Below, piece by piece: positions 23,486-34,736 of a stretch of 56,060 bases of DNA (positions within the stretch are counted from its first letter, which is position 1; each line of letters begins with the position of its first letter). Under the pieces are notes generated by a model. That model had not been told where the DNA came from and did no database searches. It was given only the letters and a program-made list of their open reading frames with translations. Position numbers and translations under genes: made by a program. The DNA comes from Gnetum montanum (Eukaryota; Streptophyta; Gnetopsida; Gnetales; Gnetaceae): assembly GCA_015680685.1 (NCBI GenBank), contig MNCI01004801.1:1-56060 (forward strand). The letters are read 5' to 3'.

Positions 23486-25003
23486 CTATTGCAATTGGAA
23501 AAATCAATTTCTAGAAAATTGATAGATCTGGCATACTAGCCTCAACCTCTAATCCCTAGGGCCTCCAAAAAATGGAATTCTAGATGCATTGGACAATTTA
23601 ATAGATCACCTAGGGACTTACAGAATGCAAAATGAATGATTTAAATAATGAAAAATATAGATCTGAAAATTAAAAGCAAAATATTCTACATACAAACTAA
23701 AAATTTAAAACTTTATTTAAATAAATAAAGAATAAGTTCAGGGATGTGTAGAAGTGTTACCCTTGAGAGAGTAGAAGGGGTTCACTAGGATAGGAATTAA
23801 GAGCCCATTGAAGCCAATGTGATTTACTTCACGATTCAGATGCTTCTTGATGTTTTTGAACCTCCTTTGCTACAACCTCAAATCTACAATTTGGGTTACT
23901 ATTGGGGGTGAGAAAAGTGAGAAATTTGGTTGCTAAATTGCTCCACAATGGGGGTTGGGGCCCCCAGAAATGTAGTGTTAACACCACCAATTCACAAGTC
24001 TCGAGGTGATAAAGCTATAGTGCTTCAATGCTGGGGTTTAAAAGAATGCAACCATGGGAGATTATAAGAGCTCTTTAGTGCTTGAGAATGCCCAAGTGTG
24101 AAATTGCCAAAAGTCTTGAATTATCAAAAAGTGGGAACTTGTAAATGGTGTTTAGGCTAGTGTTAATAGGTTTTTCAGCCATGAATGGGGCTACAAAATG
24201 ACTATAATTTGGCTGCATAATGGCTGCAAATTGGCTATAATTTTTTTGCAAATTTCAGCCTTGTACAGGTGAGATGGATGCCTAAATTTGGAAGGCTACC
24301 ATATATAGTAAGTGCCTTCTCCTCATGGCCATTCCATTTATTATAAATAGTAATGGAGGCACACCTTCTACGCTAGAGATGAATCTTCCATGTTGAGACT
24401 TTTACCATCCTTGTTGAAGTTGTTGGTTAATGTTGGAATGCATGGAGTGATGAAATTTGGCTTTTGTGGCTTCCACGCTAGGGCCATGTAGTTTCCATGC
24501 TTGGGGTGGAGCCTTCGTGCTAGGGGAAAATTTTCATGCTAAAGGGGAAAGGTTTTTAAGCTATGCATGTAGTCTCCATGCTCNNNNNNNNNNNNNNNNN
24601 NNNNNNNNNNGTGGGGGAGGGGGAAGGGGTAAGTTTTCAAGTTGAGGGGAAAGCCCATCCCCTGATGTTGGGGGTAGATGAGATCTACCCCCCTACAAGT
24701 GTTTACAGCATAGAAAAATGCAAACCCTTCCATGAAACCCATCAAATTGTCATTTTTGGCATTCCAAAAGGCATTTTTGACCCCCTAAGCCCAAATATTA
24801 ATAATAGGTAACTTTTTTCACTTTGGGAATAAGGCTTTGATCACTTATGAAGCATTTTCTAGCCCCAAAAGTATGGAATATGTGAGATTGTCCCTCATGG
24901 ATTACAATCTTCATATTTACAATGATGTTTTGCCTCAAGTTTCATGGGGTGAAAGCTACATGATGAAAATTGGCTATAACGTGCAAATTTTTGTGGTGTT
25001 TCA
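23486..25003 (-). mobile_element. 3' LTR of element 6 (minus strand, 1.5 kb)
   Basis: Its reverse complement aligns along its length with the 5' LTR of element 7 (25492-27000). The minus-strand start TGAAACACCACAAAAATTTG ends at 25003, and the far end at 23486 matches the TCACAATAG end. It contains several copies of a TTCCATGCTAGGGG motif (24470-24580). A 27-base assembly gap (24584-24610) lies inside; ORFs spanning it are not genes. Confidence 0.85.
24584..24610. other. Assembly gap (27 N)
   Basis: Run of undetermined bases inside the LTR of element 6. The surrounding TTCCATGCTAGGG repeats may have hindered assembly. Confidence 0.99.
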
Positions 25004-25491
25004 ATGGTCCCTCTTTGTTGGTGTTTGGAGGATTGACCCAAGAGACATTGACAAGGAATACAAAAATACCACTACATATTATAATGATACAATGCATATA
25101 GGCCACATGATATGATAAAACGAAGCTATCTAGGTCATTGAAGTTACTAGTTTAAGGTCGTTATAGGTCAAGGTACCAGTTTTAGGCCCTAGCAGGCCAT
25201 ATTGCTAGTTTAAGGTTGTAGCAGATGGTTGAAAGTAGATTTTTTTGTTGATGATTATTAGCTACATGTAGTACAACTTTAGATAGGAGTGATTGATTCA
25301 ATTTTCCAACTCATTCCCATCTATGTTAGCTATCCTAAATGCATGGTTCCCATAGGCTTTGGTGATAAGGAAGAACCCTTCACAGTTGGCTAAGAATTTA
25401 TCCACATGCTCACGGGTGGCTTTAAGGACCAAGTCACCTTCCTTGATCTTATAGTTGGTTAAGTTATGGTGATGTTGCCATTTCTACCTCT
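25004..25491 (-). pseudogene. Element 6 integrase C-terminus and 3' untranslated region
   Basis: On the minus strand 25485-25260 encodes the integrase C-terminal domain (KIKEGDLVLKATREH, then an AFRIANIDGNELEN-like segment). It aligns with element 7 at 44120-44336 and ends at the same YYxx stop region. From 25260 to 25004 the 3' untranslated region with its TTAAACTAGCA repeats also aligns with element 7 at 44337-44587. The element is cut at 25491 by element 7, so everything upstream of the integrase end should lie beyond the window. Confidence 0.8.
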
Positions 25492-27000
25492 TGAAACACC
25501 ACAAAAATTTGCATGCTATAACCAATCATCATCTAGCTTTCACCCCATGAAACTCAAGGTGAAACTTCACTATAAATGTGAAAATTATAATCCAAAGTGG
25601 GAAATTTCACATACTTTATACTTTTAAGAATGAAAAATTCCTCATAAGTGATTAAAGCCTCATTCCCCAAGTTAAAATAGTCACCTAGTACCTAGTGTTT
25701 ACATTTGGGCTTAGGGGTCAAAAATGCCTTATGGAATGCCAAAAAAGATAATTTGATGGGTTTTACGGGGGGTATACATTTTTCTACATTGGAAACACAT
25801 GTAGGGGGTAGATCTTACCTACCCTCAACATGGAATGATGGGGGTTTTGAAAAACATTTTCCCTTCAACATGGAGACTACATGCACAACTTGGAAACTTC
25901 CCTTCCTTAGTGAGTCTTCATCCCTAGTGTAGAAAATTCAATTCCTTAGTGTGGAAGTGACAAAAGTAAAAATTCATCACTTCATGCTGTTCAACATTGA
26001 CCAACCACTTCAACAAGCATGGTGAAGAGCTCAATGTGGAAGATTCATCTCTAGCATGGAAGGTGTGCCCTAGTTACTATTTATAGTAAATAGAATAGCC
26101 ATGGGGGAAAGCACTTACTATGTATGGTAACCCCTCAAATTTGGGCACCCATCTCACCTAAAATTGTAGCAAATTTATGGCCATTTCACAGCCAATTTCC
26201 AGCCATTTTTGTAGCCAAATCATAGCTAATTTATAGCCTCATTCATGGCCCAAAGATCCTATAAAAGCCAACCTCAAACATCATTTAGAGGTTCCAAGGA
26301 ATTTTAATCATGGTTTAGTAATTTTTTTAAAATTTAAAGTAAATTCATAGAAAAGTTTAGCCATTTTTACAATTCCACACCAGGGGCATTCTTAGGCACT
26401 CAAGAGAGCTCTTGTAAGTTCCCATACTTTCATTCTCTTGAACCCTAGCATGGAAGCATTGTAGCCTTAAGACTTGTGGATTTTTGGTGTCACTATTACA
26501 CTTATGGGATATTGAAACCCTAGTGTGGAGAATTCTAGCATCCAAATTTTCTACTTTTCTCACCCCCAGTAGTGACCCAACTTGCAAATCCAAGGTTACA
26601 GTAGTGAAGGAAGGTTTGATAACATTAGGAGTGGTTTAGCACCCAGATCATGGAGCAGATCACATTAGCTTCAATGAGCTTTGAACTCTTGCATAAGTGA
26701 ACCTCATTTTTTGCTCATCCAAGCACCATTTGTACTCATTTCTCTAACATAATATTTATTCTTTCTCAATAAAATTTTAGGTTTTGTGTTCAAAAATAAA
26801 TTTATTTTTTGTGCATTATTTGAGTCTATTTGTATTTCCATGTTTAATATTTCATAAGTCCCTATTTGATCTACTAGACTGGCTAGGGCACCTTGAATTC
26901 CATTTTTATCACAAAGGCCCTAGGGATTTAAGGTTGGAAAACTGCTACACCAAGGATCCTTTGTTTTTTTCCTAGTGATCAAGGTTTTTGGTCACAATAG
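25492..27000 (+). mobile_element. 5' LTR of element 7 (1.5 kb)
   Basis: It starts TGAAACACCACAAAAATTTG, like the 3' LTR at 44588 and the inverted LTR at 25003. A TATA box lies at 26260-26266. The end is placed at about 27000 (uncertain by about 5 bp) from comparison with elements 6 and 8, seven bases before the primer site. Copies of TAGTGTGGAA and ACATGGAA motifs occur in U3 (25830-26080). Confidence 0.85.
26260..26266 (+). promoter_or_regulatory. TATA box of element 7 5' LTR
   Basis: TATAAAA at this site corresponds to TATATAA at 45379-45385 in the 3' LTR of the same element, and the flanking bases are conserved between the two. Confidence 0.6.
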
Positions 27001-27007
27001 TTTTTCT

Positions 27008-27026
27008 TGGTGCTAGAAAGAGGGCC
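27008..27026 (+). promoter_or_regulatory. Primer-binding site of element 7
   Basis: TGGTGCTAGAAAGAGGGCC is matched in element 8 at 47994-48012 by TGGCACTAGAAGGAGGGCC. The likely ancestral form TGGCGCTAGAAGGAGGGCC looks like a tRNA 3'-end complement, but I could not assign the tRNA with certainty. It differs from the Asp-type site of element 5. Confidence 0.65.
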
Positions 27027-27610
27027 TTTTCCTAAATTCTATAACGAGATCTATTCTTTTTGTTGCCATTTAAAATTTTTTTCTTGATTTTTTAGAGCCA
27101 AAAACTTTGAATAATCAATGATGGTCTTTTCCCCCTATGACCAAAACCATAGCATGCAAGTTGCAAGTCGTTGGGTTTTAGCTTTTCACAGCATTTTCTA
27201 TAAATTTCAAAGCCCAAAGCTAATGTTGATGTGTTTTCCCCCTATTGTTTAAAAGTGGATGGTTCAATTCTTTTGTGAGTTGGCCTTGGCCCCACTTTTC
27301 CAAGTTGAGAAAACTGGCAGCTTCTTGAAATTAGTTTTAGTGAAAAAACATTGACTTTCCACTTTGGTTTCTAGCCTTGTCCCCATCAACATTGAGGTAG
27401 AAGGTGTGATATTCCCATCATCTCATCCCCCTTCTTTCCCCCCTTTTGCCATACCTAGCATGGAAGTAGCTAGGAGGCTAGCATTGCTAAGGTTTAAAAC
27501 CAATTTAATGACCAAATCTACTTTTATTATAAGTTGAAAGCTATTTTCTAGTTTTTTGAGGCCAAAACCCCACATATTTTTCTTTGTTTAGCCCACAAGC
27601 CACAACCATA

Positions 27611-29085
27611 ATGCAACCTCTTCCTTTTTCCATGCAACCTATAATGAGGTCACAAGCCTTACAAAAAATTCCATAACCTTATGTACAAACCTTTCAACCT
27701 ATGAGGCCACTACAAGGCTTGGATCAAGCCTTCCAAATAATCCAAGACCTAATGAAGGAGTTGAAGAGGCTTAAAGACTCTATCACATAAACTGTCAAGA
27801 TCATGAACTTCTACAGGATGATCCCATAAGTCCTATAGTTCCACCATTGACACTTCCTCCTAGTATTTCCATTCCCTAAATTAGCAAATATAATGGAGAA
27901 GGTGACCCTAATGCTCACTTTACTACCTTTTGATCTGAATGGTTACTCTTGTAGCGCCTCATATCATCATTAGGATTTTCCCTATGTCTTTGATTGGAAA
28001 AGCACTTGATTGATATTATTCATTGCCCAAAGGATCCAAATCCTCTTTGGAGGACCTGGTAGCCTAGTTTCTCAACCACTTCAATTATAACTTAAATTTT
28101 CACATAATGCTTGACCAACTCATGAAGGTCAAGCAGGGGTTCCTAAAACTCATATAGAAATTCATTCAACAGTGGAATGAACTACTGAATGAAATACCAG
28201 AGCCCATATTTGAATTCCACTTATTAGCCATATTTAAGGGGATAGTTAATGATGTCCTTAAGTCCAAACTCTACTACCTTGTATCACAGTCTCTTAGCCA
28301 AGTGTTCTCACAAACTAAAAATATAGAAGATGTAGTGGAGGCTAGTCATGATCTAGCCTATCTAACATATAAAAACCAATGTACTTGAAGAGAGAAAAAT
28401 GAGTAAACAAAACAACACTACTGTAGCAACTGTAATCAAGGAAACTAAGACCATGAACCAAGGGCTAAAGGTCAACCCACCCAAGGCCCCAACCAATGAT
28501 CATAATAACCAACCATCAACTTCTAGGACCACTGCATCAACAATAAATAGACCTAACTTCGAAAGGAAGGATAGGTCTAAATATACTACATTGCCATTAA
28601 AACCATCTAAATTGCTACACCAAATATTAAGAAGTGGACACATGCAACATAAACAAATGATCGAAGCCACTCAAAGAAACATGAGCGACTATGCAAAATA
28701 GTCAAAGATCCCACTTGGGCAATGAAGGATGATTCCTAGTTGCATAAATACTTTAAGCTAGACTACTTCTGCCATTATCATTAGCTACTAGATCATGATA
28801 TAGACTTCTTCCTTACACTAAAGGATGACCTACAAAGGATGATAGATAGGAAAGAACTAGTCTTAGATGCTTCTAATCTAGTTTGGCCACAAAACCAATC
28901 AATGAAGTTCTACAAAAATTCATTGAATGGTAATGATAGCCCCTATGTTATCTCAACATTCAACATCAATGACAATTGGAGATCTTCAAGAGAGCCATTC
29001 ATGATTCAAGTACCCATCTACAATAAAAGAGCTTCTTTGACTTCCCATAGCTCAAGATCTTCCTTCATTGTGAGAGTACCATCAT
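27611..29085 (+). pseudogene. Element 7 gag, broken
   Basis: A Tat-type gag is readable across several frames. It has an N-terminal region from the ATG at 27611, the capsid start NGEGDPNAHFTTF near 27893-27940, a KFIQQWNELLNEIPEPI segment (about 28156-28205) and VVEASHDLAYLTYKN near 28335-28380. The C-terminal LKDDLQRMIDRKELVLDASN segment (28820-28880) is the conserved tail before protease. All segments have close counterparts in element 8. Stops and frameshifts are frequent. Confidence 0.75.
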
Positions 29086-30258
29086 GAATGCCTCTGAGGA
29101 AACCTTTTGTCATCAAGGTCTCTCAACCCAATACAACCCAAATAACCATAGCACAAACAATTGAACAATGAACTCTTGTGGTTGCGAATGCTATTGCCTC
29201 TTCCTTATAGCCAACAGTTGACAACCAAAAAACTACAGTCAACCAAAAAAAGAAGCATAAGCAAAGAACTGATAACAAGGGAGATAAGCAAATGGAGCCA
29301 CAAAAAGAAGTGGGTTCACTATAGCCCACTCCCATTTTGGATGTACCTATGACCTCCTCTACCCCAACCTCTTTAACTAGCAAGAAATATGAGGATACCA
29401 AACCCAATAACCAAGACAACAAGGAAGAGCCACAATAGCCAAAGTCTACATTTTGGGACACATGGAAGAAGTAAAGCACAACTGGGATGATAAGCCCATG
29501 ACCAATAACAAAAACTTCCATAGTGCAATGGACCAAGTCAAGTAATTCCTTGAGCAGAAAAACATAACCCTAAGCTTATATGACTTGATCATGACTTTTG
29601 CCACACATTGTGAGGTGCTAGTTAGAATGTTGACCTCCATACCCATTAGTTAGGATATTCCTACTAATGAGGAAGCCATCCATGAAGTGATGATTTATTT
29701 ATCATCAAGGGATGAGAAATCATCACCCTTAACATTATGCAACAATGAAATTAAAATTAATTCCTAGAATGGTGAAGTGACTATGGCCACTTTATTCATA
29801 ACCATATGCATAGGACAATTTAAAATACATCAGGTGCATGTTGATGATGGAGCTACAACCAATGTTATCTGATGCACCATCATTGAACCCTTGGGCTTAA
29901 CTAAGAAATTATAACCTACAACCATTGTAGCTCTTAAGTCCTTCAATGGATCAAGAGTTGTCATCAAGGAGTCTATCTCCTTGGATTTTGTAGTTGGAGA
30001 CACTAGGATTTGACCTGATCCTTGGAAGACCTTGGTTGGCTTAGTTACAAGTTGTGTCCTAGCCCATCCATTAAGAAATTCACCTTTTTTATGAGGGAGG
30101 TGAAACCATCATGCATGATGATAATGCGGCTCCCCTAGCTATCAACAATGTAGACATAGAACAAGAGTCCAAAGTGGAGCTTCAAGAAGAAGCTCTTAGC
30201 CATGAAGAGAAAAAACCCAAGATAGCCAATGATGATAACAAAAAGCAATGTGATACAT
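29086..30258 (+). pseudogene. Element 7 linker and aspartic protease, broken
   Basis: A low-complexity Thr/Pro/Lys-rich linker leads to a protease with VHVDDGATTNVI (about 29838-29873) as active site. ALKSFNGSRVVIKE and SLDFVVGDT follow (to about 30010). The equivalent in element 8 is VHVDDEAATNVI. The usual D-S/T-G triad is already changed to DDG in the family. The coding trace ends near 30258 with no RT following; RT is found 11 kb downstream. Confidence 0.7.
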
Positions 30259-30597
30259 GAGATTAACTCACTTTAACATTGTAAGCAAATGAGATGGCAA
30301 ATACAAGCATGTGCAAAGTAGGTTGTACTCACTCCATAATTTTGCAAAGATTAGGAAGAATCTACATAATTGAAGTTTACCTTAAACTTTCCCATGCCTC
30401 TATGACTAGATGCACTGATAGCCATATAACCTTACTTTTCATTTATAGTTTATTACATATGCAATTGTTTTTTTACACTTTATGCACATAGCCTAATGCA
30501 TGTAGCCTAAGTTTATTTGCATTTTTATCTACAACCTTTCTTTATTTTTACTTATGTTTTAAACATTAAAAAAGTATCTCTTCAATATCATGTTTTC

Positions 30598-30801
30598 TAG
30601 GACATTAACTTGGCACTATGTCCACTAAGACATTAAACTGGCACTATCATCTACTAAGATGTTAAACTAGCACTACATCCACTAAAGTATTAAATTGGCC
30701 CTACAGTCCACTAAGACTCTAAACTAGCGATATGGCCTACCATGGCCTTAAACTAGCAAAACTATATAACCCATGCCTACAATGGCCTAAAACTAGTAAA
30801 C
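30598..30801 (+). repeat. Minisatellite of about 30 bp, 7 units, after protease
   Basis: Seven units of roughly CCACTAAGACATTAAACTGGCACTA drift toward CCTACAATGGCCTTAAACTAGCAA in the last copies. The same family of unit occurs after the element 8 protease (52293-52370), near 40320-40650 before the element 7 RT, and after its integrase (44381-44460). Confidence 0.75.
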
Positions 30802-31174
30802 ATCCCTTTTATTACTATATCTCTCTTATCACATCGATTGGAAATTTGATTTTGTAAACTAAAACATCAACATAGCTATTTTCAAGGTTTACAACATTTA
30901 CAATATTTACTACCACTATAAATGCGTATAGCCAAAATAAAACTAATATTTAAATTTAAAATTAAAATGTCCATAACATACATAGCCATGGCCACACTGG
31001 GTGGTAGAAATGTCAAAGAATAACAACCATCTATAACAAAATCTTGGCTAATCATAGCAATCAACAAAATAACAAAAATAAGTTAAACTGAAGGAGGCTA
31101 TTGAGTGGCATTTGTAGGATGAAGTGATGGATCATTCTCACTCTCATTGTTAGGGCTGTCAATGTCTCTTGAGG

Positions 31175-31261
31175 CTTGAAATGCAATAACACATAGCTAG
31201 TTAGTAACTCATAGCTAAATCATAACTTAAAACAAAGACTAAAACATAAAATATATTAAAC
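31175..31261 (-). other. Antisense-gene last intron, element 7 (87 nt)
   Basis: Minus-strand donor G|GTTTAA and acceptor TTTCAAG| separate the coiled-coil exon from a short acidic final exon. The 88-nt intron at 52694-52607 in element 8 has the same place. Phases read as 1 here and 0 there, so an indel or a misplaced splice site must exist in one copy. Confidence 0.5.
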
Positions 31262-32085
31262 CTAGGTAGATTTTGGCTCCATTACTTCCAGGGATAGATG
31301 GGAAAGTCCTTCCTCCAAACGATGGAGGATTTGGTCCCCTATCATGTTGACCCAATCAACATCCCCAAGATCAACACCAGAAAGAATGCTAAACATATCT
31401 ATAGGAGTCCAAGTAGGAGGCTCATGAGTAGCAGTAGCTATAGAGGTCTCACCTACAACTATAGTTATTTGAAGAGTAGGGGATTGCTTCACCTTGAGAG
31501 TACTTTCAAAAAGTTGATAAGCACTTTTCACCTAGATCCCTTGAATGAGCAACTCTCTCTTGCACCATTTGACTAACTCCTCCTTGAGCCCCTTTAGGTA
31601 GGCCCCAGAATTGGTCTTATATTGATGCTTATGAGAATTTTGGGTCTTGCCCCACTCTAAGACCCAAGTGTAGCAATTCTTCCATTTCTTAACCTTTTAG
31701 GAGATGAGGTCCATCTACATATGTTATTCTACCATCTCTTGTAGGACTACTACTTTTTCCTAAACAACAAGCTAGTAGTGGGCCCACATGATCTCCTTAG
31801 TCTGTAACATCCTCAAGTTAGCCACTTGAGCTTTCACAAAGGCTTTATGGTCTCAAAGATCTCTAATCATATCCTCCTACCTTTGAGTATTTTCCCTTAA
31901 GGCCACAACTTCCTTCCATAGGGATTTGTTGGACCTCTCTAGCTCCCATTAAGTTTTTGTACAGGACATTACTAAATTAGTAGTGGTCTTGTACAACTTC
32001 ATGGGTATACTAGACACATCAGAGGGAAGCTTAGGTAAGGATTTTATCATCATGTCTCTTTTGGGGTTCCACTCCATGGAGGGTA

Positions 32086-32180
32086 CTATACAAGCACAAA
32101 ATACAACCATAAAACAAAACCTAAGATAGCCATAATGCAAGAAAATCCCATGAATGAAGCACATAAAATGAAATCCTTAC
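32086..32180 (-). other. Antisense-gene intron, element 7 (95 nt, phase 1)
   Basis: Donor AAGATAG|GTAAGG and acceptor TTGTATAG| on the minus strand. The downstream exon reaches a conserved Trp five codons later, exactly as in the 89-nt intron at 53585-53497 in element 8. Confidence 0.65.
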
Positions 32181-33756
32181 CTATCTTAGGTGCAACCTGA
32201 TGCAATTGATTAATGATGTCCTTAGCCATCCTACATAGGAACTTCACTTTCTCTAGAGTCTCTACCCATGGTTTCACATGAAATTTGGGGATAGGAGCTT
32301 GTGCTGGTTGCTCAAAAACTACTATAAGCATAACAATCATTGAAAGGTTTGGATGACAACCAAAGATAACCAATGAGATATAATGAAAATGTTAAGGCAT
32401 ATGCATGCTTGGCTTCTCCTCCTCTTCCTTCTATAAGATGATGATGGGAGAAGTACCTATTACTACCTCACCAAACAAGGCATCTAAATTATCTAGACCT
32501 ACATTGAAAAATCCTTCAATCATAGGTTACTTTAGGAGTGCCTCTTCTACTCAACTTTGTTCTACCTCCATAGCAGCTTGGGTTGTTATAACCTAATGCT
32601 TATCTACAACCATAGCACATAGAAAATAGGGTAACACATGAAACCATAAAGTAGCCATAAAATTTTAGAACATGAATTTTCCAACTTTAAATAAAGCATA
32701 CTTGAAACTACCTATTGTGGTGGATTATGCTTAAGCTTAAGCTTCTTTGGGATAGGCTGATATGATGTTGGGAGTGCCTCCTCCATAGGCCTCTTGAGTT
32801 TCTCCCTAGTTGCCCCTTTGGCTTCCATGCATCATCTAGCATCCTAGACACTAGTAGGAAACAATAGGGTCTCATCATCATTAGTACTATTAGGAGACTC
32901 GTACTACCTAACGTTGAGATTCTTAGTGGTGATGTATAATGTATCATCCATCCCTTATAGTGGATTCTAGGCCTACATTGTTGGATAAATGTGCTTTATC
33001 CAAGGCTTAGATAGTTGGCTTGGGTCTTGGAAAATCCATCACCCATTCTTATACACCACTAGAAAATCTACAAACCTCTTTAGATAACTTTCAAAAAATG
33101 CAAAGTGCATATGGATTGTCATAGAGGTGTCATCACAGAGTCTAAGAATCTTCTCTCAAAGCCTAGTAGCCAAAGTAGCTACCTAATAAAATCTAATCCC
33201 CTCCATTATGACCTTCTTAAAGGTCCATCCCTATGCTAGGATGATTACCTTCTTTTGTAATAGTATTTTGGAAAATGCACAAGAGCTAAAAAAATGATAT
33301 GATTCCTTCACACTAGGGTTCATGAAGCTATCCATAGAAATTCTAGAGTGGTCCATGTTGGCACCAAGCCACTCTAAAACTTCCTTGCAATGGCCTGATT
33401 CCCTTACTGTCCTAGTAGAAACATTTGCCCTATCAACAGGGACACCAAACAAGTTGCAAAAAGGGCCAACACCTATGTCCATGTTCACCTTAACACCTTG
33501 GATGATGGTGCTAAAATGACCAACCTTCTCATTGAAGGAGTTAATGACATGCAACATCTCCATAGTAGAATGGAAGGGATAAGTGGCATGATTACATTGA
33601 GAAAACTTGCATGCTGGATGTTTTCTTGAACATATCTAGGTGCCTATCCATTTAGCCACTCTTGTACTAATGTTACTTCATCAAACTTTAGGATGAGGGT
33701 ATCCTCATGACATGAACCTAAAAGTGGTATAGTAAGATCAGCTAAGGAGGAAGGTC

Positions 33757-33876
33757 CTACAAAGCAATAACCAAAGTTTAGCATCAGTATCAACAATTTC
33801 AATGATTAAGCAAAGCAATAGAACACTCAAAAGTTATAACCATGCAACCACTAGAAATTTTTGCCTTTACGTTTAC
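33757..33876 (-). other. Antisense-gene intron, element 7 (N-terminal, phase 1)
   Basis: Donor G|GTAAAC and acceptor TTTGTAG| on the minus strand bound 120 nt. Both flanking reading frames agree in phase 1. The position corresponds, within one codon, to the 90-nt phase-1 intron at 55433-55344 in element 8. Confidence 0.55.
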
Positions 33877-34736
33877 CTTTCCCTTTTTGTTGTGATGTGG
33901 AGGTCCCATCTACAAGGGTCTGATATGTGCTGTTGGCATCTACCCACTAGTTGTGCATCATCCTATTATCCTTATAATTTTTGTATACATTGTTAAACCT
34001 AGTGGTGTATTCATCAAAGTCCCCTATTAATTATTGATACATAGAAAACTGATTCGACGACTCTTGGTGAATTCATCCAAAGTAGTTTGAGCCACTACTA
34101 GGATTTGATCATTGACGATCAAGCCCTGATTGTTGACCTTGTACTTGCAAGAAGTTGTAAAATCAATGAAGTTAGGGAATGTAATCAAACCAAAAGCATA
34201 GAAGCATTACAATAATCATGTTTACCCTTGTAGATGGTACATGGTGCCAAGTGGGTTCTGGAATAATGTGTGGGCTCTATGTGCCACCATTAGAGTATTG
34301 TCAGTATTATACTAAGTATACTCTAGCATTGTCCAGATATCTAAAAGGTAACATGGACTTATGACATTTGCTGGTCCACTTCCATTCTTAGGAAGCATCA
34401 AGTTAGTAATATATATAGCAATTAGGCTAGATTCCTAAGGCAACAAGGTCTCCACAACAACCCCAACTACATTTTTGAACCTTGTGATCACAACACTAAA
34501 TTGAAGTTCCTAAGGAGGTAGGCAAAAAAGTCCCTTACCCCAGGATAGAACCACAATGAGAGCTTCCCAAGAGGCATGTAATGTAATGGGGTGTTGGTCT
34601 TGGGATGAACAATGTAGCACAAGATACCAACTAGCTCCACTATGATGAGAATAGGCCTCAATAAGACCTTACATGAAGCAAAGCTTAAAAAACAATATAA
34701 CCAATTGAAATTATTTAACAAACTTAGACAAAACAT

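Larger units (their letters stand above)
31098..34736 (-). pseudogene. Element 7 antisense multi-exon gene, decayed
   Basis: The minus strand opposite the space between protease and RT carries a decayed spliced gene. Probable exons, in order of transcription: 34736-34226 (PLHYMPLGKLSLWFYPGVRD segment), 34143-33877 (ends in a Lys/Gly-rich tail), from 33756 through about 32480, 32321-32181, 32085-31262, and 31174-31098 (short acidic C-terminus). The third block contains FCNLFGVPVDRANV and later YLKRFVDFLVVYKNG; both have counterparts in element 8 (FADIFGVPFDGL and FLEFLVVRDNG). The 32085-31262 exon is rich in Lys, Glu, Trp and Leu and looks coiled-coil. Function is unknown; the FGVPxD region loosely recalls plant mobile-domain or plant-transposon-associated proteins. 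Stops and at least one frameshift (about 33563) show this copy is dead. Confidence 0.6.

Noticed and set aside
24457-24811. Overlapping frames on both strands across the N gap
   Set aside because: They are inside the LTR of element 6 and open only because the gap hides stops.
29123-29536. 137-codon open frame on the minus strand, the third longest in the window, with hydrophobic runs
   Set aside because: It lies antisense to the gag-protease linker of element 7, has no counterpart opposite the element 8 linker, and its hydrophobicity follows from Thr/Pro/Lys-rich codons on the other strand.
34144-34225. An additional 82-nt GT..AG intron between the two upstream antisense exons of element 7
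   Set aside because: The splice signals look fair, but the reading frames on the two sides do not join in a common phase, so I did not list it as a supported intron.
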